From Pelagivirga sediminicola (GTDB lineage: Bacteria > Pseudomonadota > Alphaproteobacteria > Rhodobacterales > Rhodobacteraceae), in NCBI RefSeq assembly GCF_003072125.1, contig NZ_QCYH01000008.1:105109-169108 (forward strand): a stretch of 64,000 nt of DNA. The letters are read 5' to 3'. Both the position numbers and the translations under genes were made by a program. Of the stretch, positions 37,777 through 45,376 are shown piece after piece. Every line of letters begins with the position of its first letter. Position 1 is the stretch's first letter. The notes under the pieces were generated by a model, which saw only the letters and a program-made list of their open reading frames with translations, ran no database searches and was not told the origin of the DNA.

Positions 37777-37931
37777 GTCTCATCATCCTTCGTCGCCGCC
37801 GGTTTCGCATCCCCCCGCACCTTGGCCTGCGCCTTGCGCCGTGCCAGATTGGCCTTCAACGCCTGCTTGAGCCGATCCTCGCGGCGATTGCCCTTGGGTT
37901 TGGGCGGTTTTGGGGTGCCTTCGCGGGTCAT
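37773..37931 (-). CDS. 52-residue basic protein of unknown function
   Basis: Short gene from ATG 37931 to TGA 37773: MTREGTPKPPKPKGNRREDR, then LKQALKANLARRKAQAKVRG and an acidic end. The basic helical middle segment (RLKQALKANLARRKAQ) looks like a nucleic-acid-binding or ribosome-associated peptide and similar small proteins occur widely in Rhodobacterales. The GTGA overlap with the next gene supports translation. Function unknown. Confidence 0.65.
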   Translation of the reverse strand: MTREGTPKPPKPKGNRREDRLKQALKANLARRKAQAKVRGDAKPAATKDDET

Positions 37932-38013
37932 GGCACGTGTCTACATGAGCCATACCTGCGGGTCCAGATAGGGGTTGCACGAGACGCAAGAAGCGTCTAA
38001 TCAGCGCCCGATT

Positions 38014-38088
38014 GCTGTGGTAGCTCAGTGGCAGAGCACACCCTTGGTAAGGGTGAGGTCGAGAGTTCAATCCTCTCTCACAGCACCA
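38014..38088 (+). tRNA. tRNA-Thr (anticodon GGT)
   Basis: Cloverleaf: acceptor GCTGTGG with TCACAGC (one G-U pair), D-arm GCTC...GAGC, anticodon stem CACCC/GGGTG with loop TTGGTAA (anticodon GGT), T-arm GAGAG-TTCAATC-CTCTC, discriminator A and encoded CCA at 38086-38088. The stop codon of the adjacent recombinase gene on the opposite strand lies inside the last bases of this tRNA, marking the left end of the mobile island. Confidence 0.95.
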
Positions 38089-39622
38089 TCTCACACTTTT
38101 GGTTGTCAAAATGACCTAACACCTTGAAAGGTAAGGTCGTTTTTGGTGTTCCATACACACCTTCCGGCGTGAATGTCAGCGGATCAGAAAAAGCCAGTCT
38201 CAGGACTGTTTGGCGAACCGCGTAGCTCCCATTTTTGTAAATATCCCAAGGTCTTGAGAGGAATCGAAGGGAGAGTTCAATACACTCTTCAAATTTGCCT
38301 ACATTCGGCAGTGGCTCAGCAGCCTTCTCAACAAGCGCGAACTTCTCCCGTTCGAGCTTTTCGATCTTGGTTTCGATGGCTTTGACGACCGTGGGGTTCT
38401 TGGTCTCCACCAGCCGGTCGATGAGTTCCAACAAACTCTTATCAGCAGCTTCGGCCTGACGCCGCCACTCGTCGCGTTCAGCTTGGGCCAGCTCCAAACG
38501 GCTGTTCCACGCATCGCTGAACATGGCGATGGCGAGATCAAGCAGGCGCTTGCTCGGCTGAAGGCGCTTAAGGATATCCTCGAAGCCACCTTCCAACTTG
38601 GCGCGTGCAATCGACTTGCTCTTCTGGGAGCAGCCACGCGTCATGCATCGGTAGTAGGCATAGTACTTGTACTTTCCCTTCGACCAGGCACCCGTCATGT
38701 GGTTCCCGCACTCGCTACAGGTGACAAAGCCGCGCAAAGGGAAGTCCTCGCTGAAATCAGCGCGCGCAGGTCCGCGCGCACCCTCAGCCAGGTTCTTTTG
38801 AATCTTCTCATGCGTGGCGAAGCTGATCAGCGGTTCATGATGGCCGCGCCGCAGAGAAACATTCCACTTCTTGGCCTGCACATACCCGGCATAGATCGGG
38901 TTCTTGAGTATCTTGGTGATCTTCCACGCCCTAATCTTGCCGTTCGGCAAGTCTTTCGGGAAGTCCGGCTTGCTCTCAAGGAAGCGCTGAACTTCGGCCT
39001 GCGAGCGGAAGCGCCCGTCCGCATATCCGGTCAAGGCCTCGCGCAAATAGTCTGCAATCGGCTCATCCGGCGCGAGCAGCTTTCTATGGATACGATCCGT
39101 TGTGAATTTATACCCCGTTGGCGCGTGAAAGACCCAATAGCCTTTCTCTACGCGCGCGGTCATCTTCTGTTTTACCTGGCGTCGGTTTTGATCGCGCTCT
39201 AGCTCACCTTGGGCGGCAATAATCGTTTCAATGAACTTGCCTTCTGGCGTATCTTCGAATGCGAAATTCAAGCATTCAATCTTCGCACCGCGATTGGCGA
39301 ATTCACGGCGTAGCTTGATATGGAATTCAACATCACGGGCGAAGCGCTTGAGGTCATCAAAGATGACCACGTAATCTTTGCCGCGCTGCGCATCGAGATA
39401 TGCCAGCATCCCGCACATGCCAGGGCGTTTGAGGAAATCCCCACCGCCCGAGGCGTCGTCAGGAAATACCATCTCGACGTTGTAGCCTTTGCTTTCGGCG
39501 TACTGACGGCAGCGGTATTCTTGGCTGTCCAGGCCCGATCCGGTGAGCTTCTGCTTCGTGGTCGAAACCCGGCAGTAGATCAGGGCCGATACTTCTTCTG
39601 TTCTTATTTGTGGGACACCCAT
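38078..39622 (-). CDS. Large serine recombinase (site-specific integrase)
   Basis: 514 residues. The N-terminal resolvase domain has ALIYCRVSTTKQ with catalytic Ser20 and DDLKRFARD; a Recombinase domain follows (around 170-270), then a zinc ribbon (CSECGNHMTG, later YRCMTRGCSQK) and a long Lys/Glu-rich coiled coil (around 370-440), the layout of phage- and element-borne large serine integrases. It should cut and join the element at its attachment sites. The C-terminal four codons are encoded by the antisense of the tRNA-Thr 3' end, so the integration junction supplies the gene's stop. Confidence 0.92.
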   Translation of the reverse strand: MGVPQIRTEEVSALIYCRVSTTKQKLTGSGLDSQEYRCRQYAESKGYNVEMVFPDDASGGGDFLKRPGMCGMLAYLDAQRGKDYVVIFDDLKRFARDVEFHIKLRREFANRGAKIECLNFAFEDTPEGKFIETIIAAQGELERDQNRRQVKQKMTARVEKGYWVFHAPTGYKFTTDRIHRKLLAPDEPIADYLREALTGYADGRFRSQAEVQRFLESKPDFPKDLPNGKIRAWKITKILKNPIYAGYVQAKKWNVSLRRGHHEPLISFATHEKIQKNLAEGARGPARADFSEDFPLRGFVTCSECGNHMTGAWSKGKYKYYAYYRCMTRGCSQKSKSIARAKLEGGFEDILKRLQPSKRLLDLAIAMFSDAWNSRLELAQAERDEWRRQAEAADKSLLELIDRLVETKNPTVVKAIETKIEKLEREKFALVEKAAEPLPNVGKFEECIELSLRFLSRPWDIYKNGSYAVRQTVLRLAFSDPLTFTPEGVYGTPKTTLPFKVLGHFDNQKCEMVL

Positions 39623-39648
39623 GAATCCTCTCTTTCCCGCGCAAGCCG

Positions 39649-39978
39649 TCAGATGGCTGGCGCGTCTAAGTCTGGGTCATTTTCATCTTGGTTACTTTCA
39701 GTGGACTCCGAATTCCCCTTGCGATCAAGGGATTTCTGCCGTTTTCCACAGGCTTGTTGGGCAGGATGCACCCCAAACCCAAGCTCAACAAAGGCGGTGA
39801 TGATCGTCCACAGCGACCTGACGATTTCTGCCTTCTGATCGGCGGTCAGGTCCGGGTCATCCAGATAGCTTTGGTAGTGATCAAGATCGATCTCAAGTCG
39901 GCTGGACATGGTATGGCTGGCAGCTCTGTCCATCGCTCCCGCGAGGTCGAGGCTATGCATGTCATCGGAATCTTTCAC
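39649..39978 (-). CDS. Small conserved protein upstream of the recombinase
   Basis: 109 residues. The core SYLDDPDLTADQKAEIVRSL and WTIITAFVELGFGVHPAQQ resembles short proteins that commonly precede serine recombinases in alphaproteobacterial islands; the C-terminus is acidic and disordered. The GTG at 39978 was chosen because AAGGATCG lies eight bases upstream; an internal ATG is possible. Function unknown, perhaps accessory to excision. Confidence 0.65.
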   Translation of the reverse strand: MKDSDDMHSLDLAGAMDRAASHTMSSRLEIDLDHYQSYLDDPDLTADQKAEIVRSLWTIITAFVELGFGVHPAQQACGKRQKSLDRKGNSESTESNQDENDPDLDAPAI

Positions 39979-40211
39979 GTTTCGATCCTTATGGTGCGGG
40001 CAAGCGGGCTCCGTGCGCACTCACGGCATGCGTGGTGCGGTGCGGCACTTGCGTGTCTGGAATGGTCTCGCAACCGGACGTGTCTCGGTTGGCGATGGTG
40101 CGATGCAGCGTCTATCGCCCAGTGAGCGGGCTTTGCGAGCAATCGCCTACAATCCAATTATACCATGGATTGCAGGCGCTTCGCAAAAACGCGCAAGCGG
40201 TGTATGCCGCT
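39979..40211. other. Intergenic region with inverted repeat
   Basis: No gene seen. Inverted repeat CGCCTACAATCCA (40143-40155) and TGGATTGCAGGCG (40165-40177), one mismatch, nine-base loop. Function not assigned; there is no T-run. Confidence 0.4.
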
Positions 40212-40460
40212 CTAACGTTCCCTTTCGTCGCGTTCGCGACGACGCGGAGTCGAAGAACGCATCTCATCCAGACGCTCTTTTGGCGTCCTTAGGACAATTT
40301 TGTCGTTCACCGGAAGCGCATTTAGCGAAATCGTATGGCCTTCGCCGTCCTTATGGCGAAAGGCCGTGCCAATTCGGTTGAAAAACGACTTGTCATCGTT
40401 TCCCTCCTTCACAGAAAACACTTCGAAGCTGGGTTCGGTTTTGTCATCACGTTTTGCCAT
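40212..40460 (-). CDS. Small hydrophilic protein of the mobilisation region
   Basis: 82 residues: FEVFSVKEGNDDKSFFNRIG, TAFRHKDGEGHTISLNALPV, then a very basic tail (RRRERDERER). It lies 22 bases after the coupling protein gene on the same strand and has its own ribosome site (AAGGAATTCCG). Proteins of this size and pattern occur next to VirD4-type genes in alphaproteobacteria; function unknown. Confidence 0.65.
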   Translation of the reverse strand: MAKRDDKTEPSFEVFSVKEGNDDKSFFNRIGTAFRHKDGEGHTISLNALPVNDKIVLRTPKERLDEMRSSTPRRRERDERER

Positions 40461-40482
40461 GATCGGAATTCCTTATCTAAGG

Positions 40483-42093
40483 TCAGCGCGGTCGGTAGCC
40501 CTGTACATAAGACCAGATGCCCGCGTCATATTGCGGAGACTGTGCATACTTGCGCGGCACAGGCTCCGTGACGATCCTAGCCGTTCCGCCACCCCAACGG
40601 CGGGGGATAGAGACGCGATCAAGCGGCGGATGAAACGGGTTTGGCAGGAAGCGCCCTGCAAACTCAGGCCGCGCATAGTACGGATATTTGTGCCCCAGTA
40701 TCGGCCCGAGGCTGTGCCCCGATAGGAAGCAGATTTGTCGATCCTCCGGCATCGCCAGAACTTCATCTGGTGTCATCAATGAACGTGCCTGTTTGGTCCG
40801 GTGCGTTTCTTCGAAGGCGTGCAGCCGCAAGCTATGTGCGGCAGCGAATGGATCGCCGCCGCCCAGGACGTTCATCGCCGCCTGTTGCTTTGCCCGCCGT
40901 GCCTGCGACTGGCGCAGCGTATCATCATATTCGAGGGTTTCTTGGCCGAGCATGGACGAGACGAGCTGCGCGGTCTGATAGTCGCGCACCCCGAAGAACT
41001 GGCGCAGCGCCGCCGAGCCCATGAACCCTTGCAATCCGGTCGGCCCGAAGTTGCGTGTGATCTGCCCAGCATCCTGAAACAGCGCCCAGGCGCGCACGCC
41101 CGCACCGCGACCGAACGTGTAAGCGCGCAAGAGCGCATCGAAGCTGCCGAGCTGACCAGCCTCATCGATAATCATGTTGATCGGGGGAGAAGACGGATGG
41201 CGCGATTTGTAGAGCATCTGCACGGTAAACATTGTGCGCAACACCGGAGCCCAGATGGCGACATATTCGACCGGCACGTTGATGAACCAGGTCGCCGCCT
41301 GGCGCGGATCGCATGTTGCTGCGAGCGATGCGCACGGGTTTTCAAGCGCGCGCTGCAACATGGGATCATCGAGAAAGTTCAGGTAGGCATAGAGTTCGCC
41401 GACTATCGCGCCAAACTCGCGCGCGCTGTCCTGCTGCTTGGCCAGCATTTCACCCGCGCAGCGCCGAACGCTCTCCATGTTCGAGGCGAGCATGCATTCG
41501 AGGATATCCGGCCATTCGCCAGTGTTCGACTCGATGGCATTGATCTTTCGATACAGCGACGGGAATGACACCGATCCGTCGCGCTCGACCAGCATCTTGA
41601 CGAACGCCTCACCCCACTCACGCGCACGCAGCTCAAAATACTTGCCGCTGGACGAGCCGCTTGTGGGGATCAAGCTTTCGAGGATGAACTTGCAGTCCGC
41701 ATGAAAATGCGGGCTGTTCAGCTTTAGAATGTCGAGCGGCTGCATCGCGTGCTGCGGCAGGTTGTGGAGGCCCATAGGGTTCCAACAATAGGCATGGCTA
41801 CCGGCCATAGCGAAGTTGACCATGGTCACGCATGCGATCTCCCCGCGCGGATCGAGGATGAAGTTGCGAGAACTGGCAGCGCCTGCGACCGCCATCGACA
41901 ATAGATCACGCATCTTACCGGCACCGGCCCCGGCGATGGTCAGTCTTGGCGCATCCGTTTCAAGCCGCATCGGCGTGTTGCCGTGGTAGCCGATTTGCAG
42001 TCCCTCGGCTCCGAGCAAACCCGCATTCGAGATGTCTCGCTCGCTCGCCCAGGCTGCGCTCCCGAACCGTTTCGCTTCATTGTCGAAAATCAT
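40483..42093 (-). CDS. VirD4/TraG-like coupling protein lacking N-terminal membrane segments
   Basis: 536 residues of the conjugative coupling ATPase family. Walker A reads AGAGAGKMRDLL (around 54-62; an unusual Met after the Lys), DPRGEIACVT follows, Walker B is INMIIDEAGQLGSFD (around 310), and RGAGVRAWALFQDAGQIT is the family's later motif. It should bring the relaxase-DNA complex to a type IV secretion channel. The two N-terminal transmembrane helices of classical VirD4 are missing; small membrane proteins are encoded just upstream. No VirB/Trb genes occur in the window. Confidence 0.85.
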   Translation of the reverse strand: MIFDNEAKRFGSAAWASERDISNAGLLGAEGLQIGYHGNTPMRLETDAPRLTIAGAGAGKMRDLLSMAVAGAASSRNFILDPRGEIACVTMVNFAMAGSHAYCWNPMGLHNLPQHAMQPLDILKLNSPHFHADCKFILESLIPTSGSSSGKYFELRAREWGEAFVKMLVERDGSVSFPSLYRKINAIESNTGEWPDILECMLASNMESVRRCAGEMLAKQQDSAREFGAIVGELYAYLNFLDDPMLQRALENPCASLAATCDPRQAATWFINVPVEYVAIWAPVLRTMFTVQMLYKSRHPSSPPINMIIDEAGQLGSFDALLRAYTFGRGAGVRAWALFQDAGQITRNFGPTGLQGFMGSAALRQFFGVRDYQTAQLVSSMLGQETLEYDDTLRQSQARRAKQQAAMNVLGGGDPFAAAHSLRLHAFEETHRTKQARSLMTPDEVLAMPEDRQICFLSGHSLGPILGHKYPYYARPEFAGRFLPNPFHPPLDRVSIPRRWGGGTARIVTEPVPRKYAQSPQYDAGIWSYVQGYRPR

Positions 42094-42105
42094 GGGCCTC
42101 TCCCA

Positions 42106-42137
42106 AGAAAAAAGGGCCGCCAGCGGCGACCCCTTGG
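42106..42137 (-). terminator. Terminator-like hairpin before the coupling protein gene
   Basis: GGGTCGCC and GGCGGCCC with loop GCT on the minus strand, followed by six T's. It lies between the 36-residue gene and the coupling protein gene and might modulate read-through. Confidence 0.55.
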
Positions 42138-42159
42138 TTTCAGTTTGTGACGCGGCGGA

Positions 42160-42270
42160 TCAGCCGAAGACTGCGCCGAGAACGACGAAGAAGAGCACGA
42201 CCCCGATCACAGCGGGCCAAGCGCTTTCGCGCTTTTTCCAGACGGTGCCGACGCGATCATATTTTGCCAT
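42160..42270 (-). CDS. 36-residue single-span membrane protein
   Basis: MAKYDRVGTVWKKRESAWPA followed by a hydrophobic helix (VIGVVLFFVVLGAVFG) reaching the C-terminus. Excellent ribosome site AGGAGGACTTCTC. Located in the operon upstream of the membrane-less coupling protein; may anchor it or another transfer component. Too short for homology-based calling. Confidence 0.6.
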   Translation of the reverse strand: MAKYDRVGTVWKKRESAWPAVIGVVLFFVVLGAVFG

Positions 42271-42296
42271 GAGAAGTCCTCCTTTTTGGCAGTGGA

Positions 42297-42593
42297 TCAC
42301 ATGAAGCGGGTGACGATTGCCAACCCACCGAAGATCAAGGCCGTACCGACTGACGCCCTTGAAATGAAGAAGACGAGAAAGATGCAAATGCCGAACCAAG
42401 CAATGGAGGCGATATCCACCCATGCAGGACCATTCATCTGATAGGTCACTTCTCGTACATAGCCGACGGTCCGCCGCCAGAGTTCCGGCGCACCGAAGAA
42501 GGTCACGATTACCGCGACGGTGTTTGCCAGGCCGACGACAGAAGACATGAAGATATTCTGCCCCGCCTGCGCGTGGTTTTGGTTCCTCATCAT
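42297..42593 (-). CDS. Small membrane protein of the mobilisation region
   Basis: 98 residues with about three hydrophobic segments (MSSVVGLANTVAVIVTFFGA; VDIASIAWFGICIFLVFFIS; VGTALIFGGLAIVTRFM). The first of two ATGs (42593 and 42590) follows GGAG. Same strand and cluster as the coupling protein. Family not recognised. Confidence 0.62.
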   Translation of the reverse strand: MMRNQNHAQAGQNIFMSSVVGLANTVAVIVTFFGAPELWRRTVGYVREVTYQMNGPAWVDIASIAWFGICIFLVFFISRASVGTALIFGGLAIVTRFM

Positions 42594-42673
42594 TGATGGT
42601 TGCTCCAAGGTTTGAAGAGCGCTTCCTCTCTTCGATTCCCTTGATAGCGCAGTGCCCAGATGAGTTTCGGGGG

Positions 42674-43003
42674 TTAGGCCGGTTTCGCGCTGAGCGCGAA
42701 GAGCCAGATGCTGCACAGCGCGCAGATCAAGCCGCCCAGTTGGTAATTTCCGAGACGTTCACCGAACGCAACAACTCCGAGCACGGACATGACGATCAGA
42801 TGGCTCATGCTCGACATGGCCACGCCTTGACCGAGCCCCTTGGACAGTATTTGCGCGTATGCCAGATTCGAGAGCGCGAAGATCGTGAAGGCAAAGCCAA
42901 GATCACCCAGCGTGCCAAGGTCGGCATAGCGTTTAAGAAAGTAGCTGCCCGCAGAGAACCCCAAGCTAGAGGCGAGCAGGCTGAGCCATGACACTCCTGT
43001 CAT
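42674..43003 (-). CDS. Small multidrug-resistance-like (4-TM) membrane protein
   Basis: 109 residues and four hydrophobic helices, the size of SMR/EmrE-type transporters: SAGSYFLKRYADLG, GFAFTIFALSNLAYAQILSKGL, SHLIVMSVLGVVAFGERL, LGGLICALCSIWLFAL. The conserved Glu of helix 1 in true SMR proteins is not evident, and FGERLGNYQLGG is closer to EamA-type halves. Drug export is not established. Ribosome site AAAAGGGGTG. Confidence 0.65.
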   Translation of the reverse strand: MTGVSWLSLLASSLGFSAGSYFLKRYADLGTLGDLGFAFTIFALSNLAYAQILSKGLGQGVAMSSMSHLIVMSVLGVVAFGERLGNYQLGGLICALCSIWLFALSAKPA

Positions 43004-43027
43004 CGGACACCCCTTTAAAATGGAAAG

Positions 43028-43059
43028 AAAGGCACCGCCCAGGGATGAGCGGTGCCTTT
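43028..43059 (-). terminator. Terminator after the 153-residue gene
   Basis: Perfect 11-base-pair stem, arms AAAGGCACCGC (43028-43038) and GCGGTGCCTTT (43049-43059). Confidence 0.7.
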
Positions 43060-43099
43060 ACCATAGCGGTAGTGCCGATGGCTCTTCGGCGGATACGCG

Positions 43100-43561
43100 T
43101 CAGCTAGCGTCTGGTGCACGATTGTCGTTCGCTGCCTGATGCCTCCACTCTGTCCGTTCCCACGGACGCCACGCAAAATATATACTCCCCAAAGCTTGCC
43201 ACCGTGGCCGTGCCTCACAACGCAGCCTGACAATAGGCTTTTCAGCGACTGCTGGCGAAAAGTTGTCTCGCCACCATTCAATCGGTGCTTCTTCCAGCGG
43301 GTCCATATCAACATAGACCTCTTGAAACTTTCCGGTCTGTAAGTCTAGGAAACCTGCTTCAGGATCGAAGAAGCGACCGATGTAATCGCGGTTCAGGTTG
43401 GAAAAGTAGTCGAGCAGACTTGCGTGCTGAACGCCCAACGCAAGAATGCGCTGCTTCAGGTTCGTGATCTGCAATGGGCAGGACACTTCCGAAAATGACA
43501 GGAGCGGACAGTAGGTATCGAAGCAAAACACTGTCAAACCGATGGGTTGGCGATTTTTCAT
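43100..43561 (-). CDS. Hypothetical protein, Trp-rich C-terminus
   Basis: 153 residues, acidic in the middle (VYVDMDPLEEAPIEWWRDNF) and Trp/Arg-rich near the end (YFAWRPWERTEWRHQ). No domain recognised and no signal peptide. Ribosome site CGGAGGTCCCC. Followed by its own terminator, so it is a single-gene unit on the island. Confidence 0.65.
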   Translation of the reverse strand: MKNRQPIGLTVFCFDTYCPLLSFSEVSCPLQITNLKQRILALGVQHASLLDYFSNLNRDYIGRFFDPEAGFLDLQTGKFQEVYVDMDPLEEAPIEWWRDNFSPAVAEKPIVRLRCEARPRWQALGSIYFAWRPWERTEWRHQAANDNRAPDAS

Positions 43562-43715
43562 GGGGACCTCCGTGTAGAACCATCTCCGGGTTGACCATCC
43601 CGGTGCCTGTCCATTCTCGACCGAGGGAACCTAGCCTCATAGTATCGGAGCGTTGCGTCGTTGTTGCAAAGTGTTGCAGAACATCTGTCAGACGTCGCAA
43701 GCAAGAGTACCGTCA

Positions 43716-44882
43716 ATGCCCACAGAGCGTGAATTGTTGCCCAAGTACCTAACCGAGCGTCTGGCCGAGTTGGTGCTTTCAGACGATAAGCTCGCCGTAA
43801 GTAGTGGCGTCAACCGCGCCACGATCTTCAGGATACGAAAAGGGTACTCCTTCCCTCATACAAATACTCTTCGGAAACTGCTGATCGCGCTAGATGGCGG
43901 CAGAGGCATCCAGCGCTACCGCGACTACATTGAAAAAAACAATGCTACACTGTCCGAAAGCCAAGAAATATCCAAGGTCCAAATCAAGCATGAGTATAAA
44001 AGGGAAAGAAAAATTGCGCTACATCGTGAGCGTCAACGAGAATTTATTACGTTTGATAATATCAATTTGAGCTTTCTCGCCCGTAAAGATGAGTTAGACA
44101 AGTTCTCAGAAAGTCAGTTTGAAGAAACCATCGATGCCTGTGAGCGCGCATTCGCAGATCGCACATTTGAAGTCTCGTTTACAACGAGTAGCAGAAAAAG
44201 ATATGCGATCAGAATTCTCCCAGATCACATTGATAGGATAAATTTTATATCAGCCAAGATTCTGGGCGCGGAGTCATTTCAATCTCTAGCACCGCTTTTG
44301 GCAATATACCTACAAAATTATTCAATAGTCGCGCTCGACGCAGAAGACAAAAATAGCGCCTACGATGCCTCTAAATTGTCTGAGACACTGCTTTGTGATT
44401 CAGGGCAGTCCCGCTCAAGTCATCGGTTTGACGCAATCTTTCATACAGCCGACGCTTTGGAAGAGATGCATAAATATGAAGACGCCCTAACTTGCTACGT
44501 GAGAGCTCTTGACGTGATAAAGGATTGGAGCAGTTCTACCCTGAGGTCGCTGCCCTTTCTTTTTGAGGATGTTTTGGACTCCTGCATCCAACATTTTTGT
44601 AAGCGGCAGGAATTCGACCTTCAATTTGAAGCATTGGCATTGAAAGTGGAAATTTCCGACATTCAGTTGTCGAAACCCGACCTAGAACACCTAAAACCAG
44701 ATGTACTTGCTCCGATACTCCTTGATATTATCAAGCATCAAATAGACATCTGGGAACAAGATGACAGCACCGAAAAAATTCATGATGCAGCATTCACATT
44801 TGACAGCTCTGCGACAAAGTACGGAAAGCGAGTTCAGGAAAAGCTGGAAAGATTAATCGCTTTGAATGAGGTGGAGATATAG
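43716..44882 (+). CDS. Helix-turn-helix protein with TPR-like C-terminal region, AT-rich
   Basis: 388 residues. The N-terminal ~45 residues (ERLAELVLSDDKLAVSSGVN, RATIFRIRKG) form a Cro/C1-like DNA-binding helix-turn-helix. The rest is a charged central part and helical repeats (HRFDAIFHTADALEEMHKYE, DALTCYVRALDVIKDW) that look like TPR units, as in quorum or stress regulators. The gene is far lower in GC than its surroundings, a sign of recent transfer. Weak ribosome site (AAGAG). Possibly an island regulator or a defence-linked sensor. Confidence 0.65.
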   Translation: MPTERELLPKYLTERLAELVLSDDKLAVSSGVNRATIFRIRKGYSFPHTNTLRKLLIALDGGRGIQRYRDYIEKNNATLSESQEISKVQIKHEYKRERKIALHRERQREFITFDNINLSFLARKDELDKFSESQFEETIDACERAFADRTFEVSFTTSSRKRYAIRILPDHIDRINFISAKILGAESFQSLAPLLAIYLQNYSIVALDAEDKNSAYDASKLSETLLCDSGQSRSSHRFDAIFHTADALEEMHKYEDALTCYVRALDVIKDWSSSTLRSLPFLFEDVLDSCIQHFCKRQEFDLQFEALALKVEISDIQLSKPDLEHLKPDVLAPILLDIIKHQIDIWEQDDSTEKIHDAAFTFDSSATKYGKRVQEKLERLIALNEVEI

Positions 44883-44884
44883 CT

Positions 44885-45376
44885 TTACGGCTCAACGGTA
44901 TTTTCAAAACCTGGGGAAGGAAGAGAGAGAGAATCGCGAACATAGCACTGGAAATCACGGGAAAGTTCGGACACCCTTGAAGACAACAAGACGGCGGATA
45001 TTCGGGAGGCGGCCTCATCAATAGTAGCGTATTCGATGTCTAGCTCATGACGATCTAGTTCGTTGTCGCTTTCTACGTCGCTAGAATACCACTTTCCAAT
45101 CTCAACAACTGCCTCGCCATGGGACCTGACCCATATGCTGAGAGTAGAGCGCCCCCGTTCGTCGTTGAAGCCGCTGGCCGAAATAACATCGACCTTGTAC
45201 TCCCCTGGAACAGAAAAGGGCAGAAATCGTGTATCCCAGTCGTAGTCGACACCATGCGGCGACTGGAGGAATTCCTCCATCAGTGATCGCACGTGCGTTG
45301 CGACGCTTTCAAAGTGGTTAAGCCTTTTCTGTAATTCGTTCATTTGATGCGACAAAGTCATCAAGAATCTTACCAC
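44885..45376 (-). CDS. Hypothetical protein, convergent to the HTH-TPR gene
   Basis: 163 residues. N-terminal coiled-coil-like helix (LSHQMNELQKRLNHFESVAT), then a beta-rich part (GEYKVDVISASGF; STLSIWVRSHGEAVVEIGKW) and a helical end. No family recognised. The GTG at 45376 is preceded by GAGGGG; an ATG five codons later is an alternative. The stop is two bases from the neighbouring stop. Confidence 0.5.
   Translation of the reverse strand: MVRFLMTLSHQMNELQKRLNHFESVATHVRSLMEEFLQSPHGVDYDWDTRFLPFSVPGEYKVDVISASGFNDERGRSTLSIWVRSHGEAVVEIGKWYSSDVESDNELDRHELDIEYATIDEAASRISAVLLSSRVSELSRDFQCYVRDSLSLPSPGFENTVEP

Noticed and set aside
38261..38290. Repeat of the tRNA T-arm text (GAGAGTTCAAT) inside the recombinase gene
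   Set aside because: It is an 11-base chance match within coding sequence and lacks the rest of the tRNA end.
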